Assembly (NCBI GenBank): GCA_900555635.1
Contig: USLU01000002.1
Location: forward strand, 124,001-188,000
Origin: an uncultured Bacteroides sp.
GTDB lineage: Bacteria > Bacteroidota > Bacteroidia > Bacteroidales > Bacteroidaceae
DNA length: 64,000 bases
Direction of reading: 5' to 3'
Shown here: positions 33,650 through 44,900 of the stretch, one piece after another
How positions within the stretch are numbered: the first letter of the stretch is position 1
How the letters are laid out: every line of letters begins with the position of its first letter
Translations under genes and position numbers: made by a program
Notes under the pieces: generated by a model
Told to the model about the DNA's origin: nothing
Seen by the model: only the letters and a program-made list of their open reading frames with translations
Databases searched by the model: none

Positions 33650-35908
33650 ATGAAATTATTGAAAAGCCCCCTAATCATTGTTTCTATCACTGTACTTTTA
33701 CTTGCAGCCTGTGGAACGCCCAAAGAACTGAGTATAATTCCTTATCCACAGTTCGAAAAAACCAGTTCGAAAACAGTTAAACTTCCATCTATTGTCACCT
33801 TTACGGCCAATTTGCCCCAAAATGATATGGATGACCTGTTGGCTTATTTACCGAGCTACCCTCTCCCCCTGAAACTCAAGAACAATGAATCGAATGACAC
33901 TCCCTTTGTCAGTATTAAAGTTGCTCCTGACAGTTCTATTTCAGAAGAAGGCTACAACCTGACAATAAATAAAAAAGGTATAAACATTGAGGCTAAATCT
34001 GCTACCGGTGCCTTCTATGCACTGCAAACATTAGCACAGCTTGCCAGAAACGGGAAAGAATTACCCGTCACCACTATCAAGGACGAACCCCGGTTTCCTT
34101 ACCGTGGTCTCCATCTGGATGTTTCACGCCACTTCTTCAATAAAGAGTATGTTATGAAGCAACTCGACCTCATAGCAACCTATAAGATAAACCGTCTGCA
34201 CTGGCATCTGACTGACGGAGCCGGCTGGAGACTAGAAATTCCCGGGTATCCCCGTCTGACTGAGTTTGCCGCTTGGCGAAAAGCCGCCAATCTGCAAGAT
34301 TGGGGAAAATACGACCATCATTTTTGCGAAAAGGATGAAGAAGGCGCTTATGGTGGATATTACACCGAAGCCGATGTGCGTGAAGTTGTAGAATATGCCC
34401 GCCTACGACATATCACTGTTATCCCCGAAATAGAAATGCCGGGACATTCCAGCGAAGTGCTGGCTGCCTATCCGCAACTTTCCTGTACGGGTGAACCTTA
34501 TACATCGGGAGAGGTTTGTATCGGCAATGAAGAGACTTTCAAGTTTTTCGAAGATGTACTGGACGAGGTCATACGCATCTTTCCCTCCCACTATATACAT
34601 ATTGGTGGAGATGAAGCCAGCAGACGCCACTGGAAAGCATGTCCCAAATGCCAACAACGTATGAAGGACGAAGGACTGAAAAACGAAAGTGAACTGCAAA
34701 GTTACATGATATCCCGAATAGAAAAGTATATCAACTCCAAAGGACGCGACATCATAGGATGGGACGAAATTCTAGATGGCGGCCTGGCCCCTAATGCAAC
34801 CGTAATGTCATGGCGAGGAACAGAGGGTGGCATCGCTGCAGCTCGCATGGGACATTATGCCATCATGACTCCTGAGAGCCATTGCTATCTGGACCACTAC
34901 CAGGATGACCCTGAAACCCAGCCTCTCGCTTTCGGCGCCTGTGTCCCCATCGGGCAAACCTATTCATACAATCCGGCACCCGACACATTGGGCACAGAGG
35001 TTTGCAAATATATATTAGGTGTACAAGGCAATGTATGGGCCGAATATATTCCTACTTATGAACATGGAGAATACATGATATACCCTCGTATAATCGCCTT
35101 GTCCGAAGTGGGTTGGACTCCGTTAAAGAACAAACATCCGGAAAGTTTCAAACGCCGTATTAACAATGAAATCCGACACATCAAGACCAAAGGGTACAAT
35201 CCATTCACCCTATCAGAACTTGTTCAAACCAGTCAAACAGTAGATTATGCCAAAAAGAGGATCATACTCTCCCTAACCTCCGAAAAGCATCCTATCGATA
35301 TTCGTTATACAACAGATGGTTCCGAACCAACTTCATCTTCCAAATTATACAAGAAGCCGTTTATCGTAAAAGATTCCATTCTGTTGACTGCCCGTCTTTT
35401 TGACAAGACAACCCCACTCGGCAAGAGCCTCCATCTGCGTACCGATTACCATAAAGGGATAGGCAAGAAAATAACTTATGCCCCACAAGGAGGATATTAC
35501 CAACATAAAGAAGTTTACAAAGGTGGTGGTGATACCGGTCTGCTAGACGGGCTTCGTGGTGGAAAAAGCTACATGGATGGACGGTGGCAAGGGTTCTGTC
35601 TCAATGATTTAGACGCCACCATCGACTTGGGAAAAGTTACTGCCATTCATCGGGTAGTAGCCAATTTTATGCAAATCCGCACTCCGCAAGTATTCCTACC
35701 TGCCAAAGTAGAAGTATGGGTATCGACAGATGGAAAAGATTTCACCCTGCTGGGCACGGACAATTGCAGCGAAGAAGAAGCTAAAAAAGATGTCATATTC
35801 CGTGATTTTGGCTGGATAGGTGCACCGGTACAGGCACGCTATGTACGCTTCCATGCCATACAAGGAAGAAAACAATTCTTATTTACAGATGAGATAGTTA
35901 TTCAATAA
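33650..35908 (+). CDS. GH20 beta-N-acetylhexosaminidase, lipoprotein
   Basis: A 752-residue enzyme that removes terminal beta-linked GlcNAc or GalNAc. The lipoprotein signal ends at Cys21 (ITVLLLAACG). A GH20b domain (~25-145) precedes the TIM barrel, which shows YRGLHLDVSRHF, INRLHWHLTDGAGWR and the catalytic pair Asp321-Glu322 in HIGGDEASRRH. After ~520 come a chitobiase-type C-terminal beta domain (IRYTTDGSEPTSSSKLY) and a discoidin/F5-8 type C-like domain (~610-752). The enzyme is probably anchored to the membrane and may target host glycans or chitooligosaccharides. It is monocistronic. Confidence 0.95.
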   Translation: MKLLKSPLIIVSITVLLLAACGTPKELSIIPYPQFEKTSSKTVKLPSIVTFTANLPQNDMDDLLAYLPSYPLPLKLKNNESNDTPFVSIKVAPDSSISEEGYNLTINKKGINIEAKSATGAFYALQTLAQLARNGKELPVTTIKDEPRFPYRGLHLDVSRHFFNKEYVMKQLDLIATYKINRLHWHLTDGAGWRLEIPGYPRLTEFAAWRKAANLQDWGKYDHHFCEKDEEGAYGGYYTEADVREVVEYARLRHITVIPEIEMPGHSSEVLAAYPQLSCTGEPYTSGEVCIGNEETFKFFEDVLDEVIRIFPSHYIHIGGDEASRRHWKACPKCQQRMKDEGLKNESELQSYMISRIEKYINSKGRDIIGWDEILDGGLAPNATVMSWRGTEGGIAAARMGHYAIMTPESHCYLDHYQDDPETQPLAFGACVPIGQTYSYNPAPDTLGTEVCKYILGVQGNVWAEYIPTYEHGEYMIYPRIIALSEVGWTPLKNKHPESFKRRINNEIRHIKTKGYNPFTLSELVQTSQTVDYAKKRIILSLTSEKHPIDIRYTTDGSEPTSSSKLYKKPFIVKDSILLTARLFDKTTPLGKSLHLRTDYHKGIGKKITYAPQGGYYQHKEVYKGGGDTGLLDGLRGGKSYMDGRWQGFCLNDLDATIDLGKVTAIHRVVANFMQIRTPQVFLPAKVEVWVSTDGKDFTLLGTDNCSEEEAKKDVIFRDFGWIGAPVQARYVRFHAIQGRKQFLFTDEIVIQ

Positions 35909-36054
35909 CAGAGATACGTTATACAAAATATACTCATGTATTACAATAATTACATCTAACAAAAAGCAGTTTGTTTCAGAACAGGACATAAGCAAACGAG
36001 GTCTATTATTTGCAAGAATAAAGAAATGTTCAATATATAATATACAACTTTTTA

Positions 36055-36084
36055 TTGTGTATACATAATTTTTTTGTATCTTTG
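36055..36084 (+). promoter_or_regulatory. Promoter of the LruC-type lipoprotein gene
   Basis: TTG at 36055-36057, a 19-base spacer and TATCTTTG at 36077-36084. Transcription would begin near 36091, about 30 bases before the ATG at 36120. This supports 36120 as the real start and rules against a start inside the promoter. Confidence 0.6.
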
Positions 36085-36119
36085 CAACATATTAGACAAC
36101 TTATCAAAACATAGCGCTT

Positions 36120-37831
36120 ATGAAAAAAATTATGATCAGCTTGGTATTAATGGCATGTATGCTTCCTGCCAAAAAGATGTTCATGACCCGAACTATAATC
36201 CCAATTTGGATGCGCGCGTTCCAGACAACTTTGAATGGTCTACTACAAAAACAATGGATGTAAATGTAGAAGTGAAAGACGAATACAATGGTAAATACTA
36301 TTATGCAGTACGTGTTTATGACAAGACACCCGGAGAAGGAGTTTTGCCAGTAGCAGCTTCTGGAAAAGTAAATAAAGACCTGCCTTTTTCACAGAAAATT
36401 GTAGTTCCTGCCACAGTTTCTAAGTTACACATAGTACAAGCTTTCAAAAAGGCAGATGGCAGCGAAGTAATCACTCAACAGGAAGTGGCCATTGACGGTC
36501 AAAATTTAGCTTGTTCTTTTGGAAATAGCAGCATTATGAAAAATGCCATCACCCGTGCTAAAGACGACGAAAAAGTAGTGAATGCCGGTGACGTATATCA
36601 GACGAGTGCTGAAGATGCACCCGGTTCAATTACAGTAAAAGCCGGAGGAGAATTAAAATTCACATCGGGAGGGGAACTATTTAAATGTATCATCAATATT
36701 GAAGATGGTGGTAAAATGACTGCTTCCGATGGATCAACACTATCTCTTAAAAATAGCGAGATACGCAATTATGGTGAGGTTAGAGTTTATGATATTGAGT
36801 TTAATAATGGCTCAACCTTATATAATGGCGATGCAATGGAAGGGAAAAATGAGGGAGGCTGCTTCTATGCCCATAATATTACTCTTGGCAATGGTCATGG
36901 TGGAGATAAAAAGTATCTAGGAGAAAGGAGCTACACTTCATGTCATCAATTGACATTGGACCATATTAAACTAACATTAAAGACAAGTGCATGGCTGAAC
37001 TGTGAAATTTTATCGGCAAATGGAGGTTCTTGCACCCTTCAAGGTGAAGGTTCGACTATAGGCCATACAAATTATGTTGGTTTAGCAACAATTGGTCAAA
37101 TCATTGGTGAAGTAAAAATAGAACAGAATATTCTTGTTCAATGTGCGAATACCGGCATCAAACAAGATAATGTCGTTAAAGATGCCACAGGAATGATTAA
37201 AATATCCGGAACTTCTTGTAACGACGGCGGCTTTGGGAATGAGGAAAAAAATGAATTAGGCAAATATACCTATATTATTGAAGACATGTATCCCCAACAA
37301 GGCGACTATGATATGAACGACATTGTAGTTTCAATGACTGCTACTCAAGAAGGAAAAGAATTAACCATAGAAGGCGAGCTAAAAGCAGTAGGCGCGTCTT
37401 ATGCAATTGTTCCTTACATTAAAGTAAATGGCGACAATCAGCCTTTACTAAGTGATAACGGACAGGCAGTAGAAGCACATGCTATTCTCACGGGTAATGC
37501 AGATACTTCTTCCTTACTCAATACTATAAACGGAGAAACAAACTATCCAGCCAAACCTTTTACACTAAAATTTAATAATGTAAAAGAAGGCCTGAACATG
37601 AATGACATAGATTTCTATATAATCGTAAAAGACAATGAAATTCATTGGAACACGCGTGACCCGAAACAAAAAGCAACTTGGGGAATGCAGATTCCAGGCC
37701 TGGACTTTAAATGGACACAAGAAAGAGTAAAAATCACTGCGGCATATCCCGAATTCACCAAATGGTTTGAAGACTCTTCTTATCCTTGGTATAACAACTT
37801 TAAAGCAGACTTAATATACAGCGCACAATAG
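36120..37831 (+). CDS. LruC/DUF4842-domain lipoprotein gene, apparently frameshifted after the signal peptide
   Basis: The signal peptide and the body lie in different frames. From the ATG at 36120 one reads MKKIMISLVLMACML, a lipoprotein signal, and the frame then soon ends. One frame over, from about 36161, the sequence reads SCQKDVHDPNYNPN and stays open to 37831. One extra T in GCTTCC (36161-36166) would join them as MACMLSCQKD, a perfect lipobox. The body (~560 residues) has a middle region with beta-helix-like character and a C-terminal LruC/DUF4842 region (YIIEDMYPQQGDYDMNDIVV to DFYIIVKDNEIHW). Either the gene is broken or a base is missing from the read. The function of LruC-like surface lipoproteins is unclear. 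Confidence 0.75.
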
Positions 37832-37885
37832 AATAGGATTCTGCTATCACATAGAGCCATTGCAATATCACTTTGGCTGCGACAA

Positions 37886-37924
37886 AGAATCTCTTCTCCC
37901 CATCTTATCGGGAAAAGAGATTCT
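37886..37924 (+). terminator. Terminator after the LruC-type gene
   Basis: AGAATCTCTT (37886-37895) pairs with AAGAGATTCT (37915-37924). The inner part CTCCCC/CGGGAA extends the stem imperfectly. A long T-rich run follows. It lies 54 bases after the stop at 37831. Confidence 0.7.
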
Positions 37925-37969
37925 TCTATTTTTTATTTTCTGTTTTTTTTTCTGCCCACCGATTTTGTA

Positions 37970-37977
37970 TATCTTTG
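37970..37977 (+). promoter_or_regulatory. -7 box of purL
   Basis: TATCTTTG is an exact TAnnTTTG match 84 bases before the ATG at 38061. The upstream DNA is T-rich without a clear -33 element. No PurR-like box or purine riboswitch is recognised. Confidence 0.45.
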
Positions 37978-38060
37978 CACCCGAAGAAGAAATAACAAAT
38001 ACACTTAGTGTTAGTTACTTCAATCATAAAGTCGTAAATCATAAATCGTAAATATAAAGT

Positions 38061-41000
38061 ATGATTCTTTTTTTCAGAACCCCATCCAAGAGCGTGATAG
38101 CCGTAGAATGCGACCACGTACTGACACAAGCAGAAAGCGACGAGCTCTGCTGGCTTTTTGGAGAAGCCACATCCGAAAGTGAAGACAACTTGAAAGGACA
38201 TTTTGTTGGTCCGCGCCGCGAAATGATTACTCCTTGGAGTACAAACGCCGTAGAAATCACCCAGAACATGGGTCTAAACGGTATCGCCCGTATCGAGGAA
38301 TACTTTCCCGTAAAGGACGAAAACGCAGATCATGACCCGATGCTGCAACGTATGTACAATGGTCTGGACCAGAACGTATTCACAACGAACCGTCAGCCGG
38401 AACCGATTATCTACATCGAAGACCTCGAAGCTTACAATGAAAAAGAAGGTCTGGCACTGTCTAAAGAAGAAATGGACTACCTCAAGAAGGTAGAAAACGA
38501 TTTGGGTCGCCGACTGACAGACTCTGAAGTATTTGGCTTTGCCCAAATTAATTCTGAACATTGCCGTCATAAAATCTTTGGCGGTACATTCATTATTGAC
38601 GGAGTAGAGCAAGAGTCTTCTCTCTTCCAAATGATTAAGAAAACTACTCAGGAAAACCCCAATAAGATTATTTCAGCCTATAAAGATAATGTAGCTTTTG
38701 CCGAAGGTCCGGTAGTGGAACAGTTTGCTCCGGCAGACCATGCCAAACCCGATTTCTTCCAAGTAAAAGATATCAAGAGTGTTATCTCTCTGAAAGCTGA
38801 GACGCATAACTTCCCGACCACAGTTGAGCCCTTCAACGGTGCGTCTACCGGTACAGGTGGTGAAATACGCGACCGTATGGGAGGTGGCAAAGGCTCTATG
38901 CCGATTGCCGGAACTGCTGTCTACATGACCTCTTATCCTCGCACAGATGAAGATCGTCCTTGGGAAGAGATTCTTCCGGTGCGTGAATGGTTGTACCAGA
39001 CTCCCGAACAGATTCTTATCAAAGCTTCCAACGGTGCAAGCGACTTTGGTAACAAGTTCGGCCAACCGCTTATTTGTGGTTCTGTGCTGACCTTCGAACA
39101 CAAAGAAAATGAAGAAGTCTACGGTTACGACAAAGTGATCATGCTTGCCGGTGGTGTAGGTTACGGTACTCAACGTGATTGCCTAAAAGGTACCCCCGAA
39201 GCAGGTAATAAAGTCGTTGTTATTGGTGGTGACAACTATCGTATCGGCCTGGGTGGTGGCTCTGTATCATCAGTAGATACAGGACGCTATAGCAGTGGCA
39301 TCGAATTGAACGCCGTTCAACGCGCCAATGCCGAAATGCAGAAACGTGCCTATAACGTAGTACGTGCCCTCTGCGAAGAAGAAACCAATCCTGTAGTTTC
39401 TATCCATGACCACGGTTCTGCCGGACATGTAAACTGTTTGTCGGAATTGGTGGAAGAATGCGGTGGAGTAATCAACATGGATAAGTTGCCTATCGGTGAC
39501 AAAACTCTGTCTGCTAAAGAAATTATTGCTAATGAAAGCCAGGAACGTATGGGCTTGCTCATCCATGAAGAAGCCATAGACCACGTACGTCAGATTGCCG
39601 AACGCGAACGTGCCCCGATGTATGTAGTAGGTGAAACGACCGGTGACCATCGCTTTGCTTTCCAACAAGCAGATGGCGTACGCCCATTCGACCTTGCAGT
39701 AGAACAAATGTTCGGTTCTTCTCCCAAGACTTACATGATAGACAAAACCGTAGAACGTTCCTACGAAATGCCTAAATACGAACTCTCTCAGTTGCACGAA
39801 TACCTGACAAAGGTACTTCAACTCGAAGCCGTTGCTTGTAAGGACTGGTTAACAAATAAGGTTGACCGCTCTGTAACAGGTAAGATTGCCCGTCAGCAAT
39901 GTCAAGGCGAACTTCAATTGCCATTGAGCGATTGTGGTGTAGTAGCTTTGGACTACCGTGGCGAGAAAGGTATAGCTACCTCTTTGGGACATGCGCCTCA
40001 AGCTGCCCTTGCCGATCCTGCTGCCGGTTCAGTTCTTTCTGTCAGCGAAGCTTTGACCAACTTGGTTTGGGCACCGCTTGCCGAAGGTTTGGACAGCGTA
40101 TCGCTTTCTGCCAACTGGATGTGGCCTTGTCGTTCACAAGAAGGTGAAGACGCACGTCTCTATACAGCCGTGAAAGCATTGAGCGATTTCTGCTGCGCTT
40201 TACAAATCAATGTACCGACCGGTAAAGACTCACTTTCCATGACTCAGAAATATCCTGACGGTAGCAAAGTTATTGCTCCGGGTACAGTAATTGTTTCTGC
40301 CGGTGGTGAAGTTTCCGACGTAAAGAAAGTCGTTTCTCCCGTTCTCGTAAACAATGAAAAGACAACTCTCTATCATATAGACTTCAGTTTCGATAGCTTG
40401 AAGTTAGGTGGTTCTGCTTTTGCACAGTCATTGGGCAAAGTAGGTTGCGAAGTACCTTCCGTACAAGATGCCGAATACTTCCGTGATGCTTTCCTGGCTG
40501 TACAAGAATTGGTAAACAAAGGATTGATCCTTGCCGGACATGATATTTCAGCCGGTGGTCTTATCACCACATTGCTCGAAATGTGCTTCTCTAACGTGGA
40601 AGGCGGTATGGAAATCGAGCTCGATAAAATCAAAGAACAAGACCTTGTCAAGATTCTGTTTGCTGAAAACCCGGGTATCGTAATCCAGATCAGCGACAAG
40701 CATAAAGATGAAGTGAAACAAATATTGGAAGATGCAGGTGTAGGCTTCGTGAAGATCGGTAAGCCAACAGACGAACGTCATATCCTCGTATCAAAGGACG
40801 GTGCTACCTATCAGTTTGGTATCGACTATATGCGTGACGTATGGTATTCTTCTTCTTATCTGCTCGACCGCAAGCAGTCAATGAACGGCTGCGCCAAGAA
40901 ACGCTTCGAGAATTACAAGATGCAGCCGTTGGAAGTAAACTTTATGCCGACTTTTAAAGGCAAATTCTCACAATATGGTATCGACCCTAACCGTCGTACT

Positions 41001-41765
41001 CCTACCGGCATCCGTGCTGCCATTATTCGTGAGAAAGGAACTAACGGTGAACGAGAAATGGCCTATTCACTCTATCTGGCAGGCTTTGATGTGAAAGACG
41101 TCACTATGACCGACCTCATCAGCGGACGTGAAACACTGGATGATGTGAATATGATTGTTTACTGTGGCGGTTTCTCCAACTCTGACGTTCTCGGTTCTGC
41201 TAAAGGATGGGCAGGCGCATTCCTCTTCAATCCGAAAGCCAAAGAAGCTCTCGACAGATATTATGCACGTGAAGATACCCTTTCACTGGGTGTTTGTAAC
41301 GGATGTCAGTTGATGATGGAACTCAACCTGATCAACCCTGAGCATAAGAAAAAAGGCAAGATGCTTCATAATGATTCACACAAATTTGAATCAAGATTCC
41401 TCGGCCTTACTATCCCTACCAACCGCAGTGTGATGTTTGGTTCATTAAGTGGCAGCAAGTTGGGCATTTGGGTAGCACACGGAGAAGGTAAATTCTCTTT
41501 GCCCTACGATGAAGACAAGTACAACGTAGTTGCAAAATATAGCTATGATGAATATCCTGCCAACCCTAACGGCTCAGATTATTCAATAGCTGCTTTGGCA
41601 AGTACCGACGGACGTCACCTTGCTTTGATGCCTCACTTGGAGCGCGCCATCTTCCCCTGGCAGAACGCATATTATCCGGCTGACCGTGTAAACAGCGACC
41701 AGGTTACTCCATGGATCGAAGCGTTTGTCAACGCACGCAAATGGGTAGAAGAGAAGAAAAAATAA
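38061..41765 (+). CDS. purL: Phosphoribosylformylglycinamidine synthase, large single-chain form
   Basis: A 1234-residue enzyme for the fourth step of purine synthesis (FGAR to FGAM, using ATP and glutamine). It has an N-terminal PurS-like part, the linker/AIRS region with the motif FAQINSEHCRHKIFGG, KAETHNFPTTVEPFNGASTG, and DHGSAGHVNCLSEL. A second AIRS half contains NVPTGKDSLSM. The C-terminal glutamine amidotransferase has the nucleophile in GVCNGCQ (Cys1079) and the HxE pair near PHLERAIFP. The length is normal for the large form, so no separate purQ or purS is needed. It has its own promoter and terminator. Confidence 0.96.
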   Translation: MILFFRTPSKSVIAVECDHVLTQAESDELCWLFGEATSESEDNLKGHFVGPRREMITPWSTNAVEITQNMGLNGIARIEEYFPVKDENADHDPMLQRMYNGLDQNVFTTNRQPEPIIYIEDLEAYNEKEGLALSKEEMDYLKKVENDLGRRLTDSEVFGFAQINSEHCRHKIFGGTFIIDGVEQESSLFQMIKKTTQENPNKIISAYKDNVAFAEGPVVEQFAPADHAKPDFFQVKDIKSVISLKAETHNFPTTVEPFNGASTGTGGEIRDRMGGGKGSMPIAGTAVYMTSYPRTDEDRPWEEILPVREWLYQTPEQILIKASNGASDFGNKFGQPLICGSVLTFEHKENEEVYGYDKVIMLAGGVGYGTQRDCLKGTPEAGNKVVVIGGDNYRIGLGGGSVSSVDTGRYSSGIELNAVQRANAEMQKRAYNVVRALCEEETNPVVSIHDHGSAGHVNCLSELVEECGGVINMDKLPIGDKTLSAKEIIANESQERMGLLIHEEAIDHVRQIAERERAPMYVVGETTGDHRFAFQQADGVRPFDLAVEQMFGSSPKTYMIDKTVERSYEMPKYELSQLHEYLTKVLQLEAVACKDWLTNKVDRSVTGKIARQQCQGELQLPLSDCGVVALDYRGEKGIATSLGHAPQAALADPAAGSVLSVSEALTNLVWAPLAEGLDSVSLSANWMWPCRSQEGEDARLYTAVKALSDFCCALQINVPTGKDSLSMTQKYPDGSKVIAPGTVIVSAGGEVSDVKKVVSPVLVNNEKTTLYHIDFSFDSLKLGGSAFAQSLGKVGCEVPSVQDAEYFRDAFLAVQELVNKGLILAGHDISAGGLITTLLEMCFSNVEGGMEIELDKIKEQDLVKILFAENPGIVIQISDKHKDEVKQILEDAGVGFVKIGKPTDERHILVSKDGATYQFGIDYMRDVWYSSSYLLDRKQSMNGCAKKRFENYKMQPLEVNFMPTFKGKFSQYGIDPNRRTPTGIRAAIIREKGTNGEREMAYSLYLAGFDVKDVTMTDLISGRETLDDVNMIVYCGGFSNSDVLGSAKGWAGAFLFNPKAKEALDRYYAREDTLSLGVCNGCQLMMELNLINPEHKKKGKMLHNDSHKFESRFLGLTIPTNRSVMFGSLSGSKLGIWVAHGEGKFSLPYDEDKYNVVAKYSYDEYPANPNGSDYSIAALASTDGRHLALMPHLERAIFPWQNAYYPADRVNSDQVTPWIEAFVNARKWVEEKKK

Positions 41766-41774
41766 ACATATTCT

Positions 41775-41860
41775 CACAATAAACAAGTTTATAACTGGCG
41801 CGGGTTACACAATAAACAAGTTTATAACTGGCGCGGGTTACACAATAAACCCGCGCCAGT
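41775..41860 (+). terminator. purL terminator with duplicated left arm
   Basis: A 33-base segment is repeated head to tail exactly (41775-41807 and 41808-41840), and a third copy begins CACAATAAAC. The third then turns into the complementary arm. ACTGGCGCGGGTT (41827-41839) pairs perfectly with AACCCGCGCCAGT (41848-41860), followed by TTGTTTTA. The first copy carries the same left arm, so two alternative hairpins are possible. Confidence 0.85.
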
Positions 41861-41888
41861 TTGTTTTATCATATCTTTATACAGTTTC

Positions 41889-41919
41889 TTGCTTTTCTCA
41901 AACAAAATCGCTACTTTTG
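41889..41919 (+). promoter_or_regulatory. Promoter of the hybrid two-component regulator gene
   Basis: TTG at 41889-41891, a 20-base spacer and TACTTTTG at 41912-41919. The predicted leader is about 50 bases. Confidence 0.55.
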
Positions 41920-41975
41920 TGTTAATTTTACAATTCCCCCAATTCACGTCAACACTCTAAACCAGTTCGACTATT

Positions 41976-44900
41976 ATGAGAAAGTTTCTCTTTTTCTATA
42001 TATTGCTACTACTTCCACTTATAAGTGTAGCACAAACATATAAATACATCGGAGTAGAAGATGGGTTAAGCAATAGACGAGTATATGCCATACAAAAAGA
42101 CCATAAAGGATATATGTGGTTTCTCACCCATGATGGAATCGACCGTTATAATGGGAAAGAGTTTAAACAATATAAGTTAATGGATGGCGATGAGGAAGTA
42201 AATTCAATGATGAACTTGAATTGGCTTTATATCGATTCTAAAGGGACTTTATGGGAAATTGGAAAAAAAGGACGTGTATTTTGCTATGATAGCAAACACG
42301 ACCGTTTCCAAATGGTATATAAATTACCCGAAAATGAAGTTAAAGGACGTCCGATACCTGTTTCTTATGGTTTCATTGACACTAATAATGTTGTTTGGCT
42401 TTGCAATGAAGATGCATTATACTTATACAATACGAATACCCAGAAAGAAATACTCATTAAAAATGAAATAGGCGAAAGCATCACAGATATTGCTCAAATA
42501 GATGCCACACATTACTTTATCGGCACCGATATCGGTATTCATTATGCAACATTGAATAATAACACCTTAATGTTGAGCCCTTGCCCTAAATTAGATACTT
42601 TGAAAATACAAATCAATGAGGTTTTTTATCATAAGCTCTCTAACAAAGTATTTATCGGAACATTTCAGAAGGGAATGTACGTATATGATCTGAACAAGCA
42701 TGAAATCATGCATTTAGATGCCGGCCTAATGGATGTTACTATCAATTGTATACACACCTTTAACACCGATGAAATTCTCATTGCTACAGATGGTGCAGGA
42801 GTTTATAAGATGAATACTAAGACTTACGAATGTATTCCGTATATCATTGCCGATTATAATCGTTATAATGCAATGAACGGCAACACGATCAATGACGTCT
42901 ATATAGATGATGAACAACGTATCTGGATGGCTAATTATCCAATAGGAATCACGGTACGTAATAATCGTTATTCTGATTATAATTGGATAAAACATTCCGT
43001 AGGTAATCAACAATCGCTCATTAATGATCAGGTTAATGCGGTTATTGAAGATGGAGAGGGCGATTTATGGTTTGCTACTAACAATGGAATCAGTTTATAC
43101 ATAAGCAAGACTAATAAATGGCATAACTTCTTCAGTGTGTTTAACGCTGATAATCCAGTTAAGAATAACACTTTTGTATCGCTTTGCGAAGTTTCTCCCG
43201 GCATTATTTGGGCAGGTGGCTACAGTTCTGGTATCTATCAGATAAACAAGAAGAATTTGTCATTCGACATTTTCAAACCTACTCCATATGAAGAGCAACA
43301 TATTCGTCCTGACAAATATATCCGGGCAATGATAAAAACATCCGATGGCATGATCTGGTCCGGTGGATACTATAATTTAAAGGAAATAGACTTTGCCAGC
43401 AAGAAAGTGCGATTCATCCCCGGTCTTAGTGGCATCACATCAATCATAGAAAAAGATGCTGAACACTTGTGGATTGGTACTGCTACCGGATTATATTTAT
43501 TAGAAAAAAAGACCGGAAAAATTCAAGAGATCAAGATGCCTGTCGAGTCTTTCTATATATATTCTTTAGCTCAAACTCCCGATAATTTATTGTATATCGG
43601 TACTAATAATGCAGGTTTGCTTATATACAATCTTGCAAAGAATACTTTTGAACATTTCCATAGAGAAAACAGCGCTCTAATCTCAAATAACATTTATACT
43701 ATCATATTCGATGGAGATAGAGATCTCTTTCTAAGTACAGAAAATGGATTAACTTCTTTTAATCCGATAGAAAAGACATTTCATAACTGGACAAAAGAAC
43801 AAGGATTAAAGACTGACCACTTCAACGCTACTTCCGGGATTTTAAGAAAAAACGGTGATTTTATATTTGGCAGTACAGATGGTGCCATTGAATTCAACAA
43901 AAACATGAAACTGCCTCGAGATTATGATTTCAAAATGGTGTTTAGTGATCTACGGCTGTTTTATCAAACTGTTTATCCTACAGATGAAGATTCACCACTG
44001 GAGCAAGATATTGATGAGACTAAGACATTACAATTGAAATATAATCAGAATATATTTTCATTGCAAGTATCGTCTATTAATTACGATTACCCGTCACTCA
44101 TTTTATACTCCTGGAAGCTGGAAGGCTTTTACGACGGCTGGAGTCGTCCCGGACAAGAGAATATCATCCGATTTACAAACTTAAACCCGGGAAAATATAA
44201 GCTACATGTTCGTGCTATTTCTAATGAAGACCGCCGCGTTATCTTGGAAGAGCGCATAATGGATATCATCATTGAACAGCCCATTTGGCTCAGTATATGG
44301 GCACTTTTGTTGTATATCATTGTCATCGTGTCAATTGCAAGCATTGCAATACGCATCATTATACTCCGAAAGCAACGAAAAGTTTCTGATGAAAAAATAC
44401 GTTTCTTTGTCAATACCGCACATGACATACGTACTCCGCTTACTCTTATCAAAGCACCCTTAGAAGAACTCGCCGACCATGAGGATCTGAGCGACAGTGG
44501 ACGCAATAACATGAACACCGCATTACGTAATGTAAATGCTCTATTGCGCCTTACTACTAACTTAATCAACTTTGAGCGTGCAGATACTTATTCAGGTACC
44601 TTATATGTTTCCGAATATGAGCTAAGCACTTATATGGAAGAAATAGTAAATGCGTTCCGTCCGTATGCGGATGTCAAGCATATCAACTTTACTTATGAAA
44701 GCAATTTCCGCTATCTCAATATCTGGTTGGATAAAGATAAGATGGATTCTATCTTGAAGAATATAATTTCCAATGCCTTAAAGTATACCCCTGACGGAGG
44801 AAGTGTACACATATATGTTGCAGATACGGAAACCTCATGGAGCATTGAAGTAAAAGATACCGGTATCGGAGTTCCGGCTTCAGAGCAAAAGAAGTTATTC

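Noticed and set aside
36074..36119. TTG at 36074 as the start of the LruC-type protein
   Set aside because: It lies inside the predicted -7 region and gives no signal peptide, whereas the ATG at 36120 gives one in another frame.
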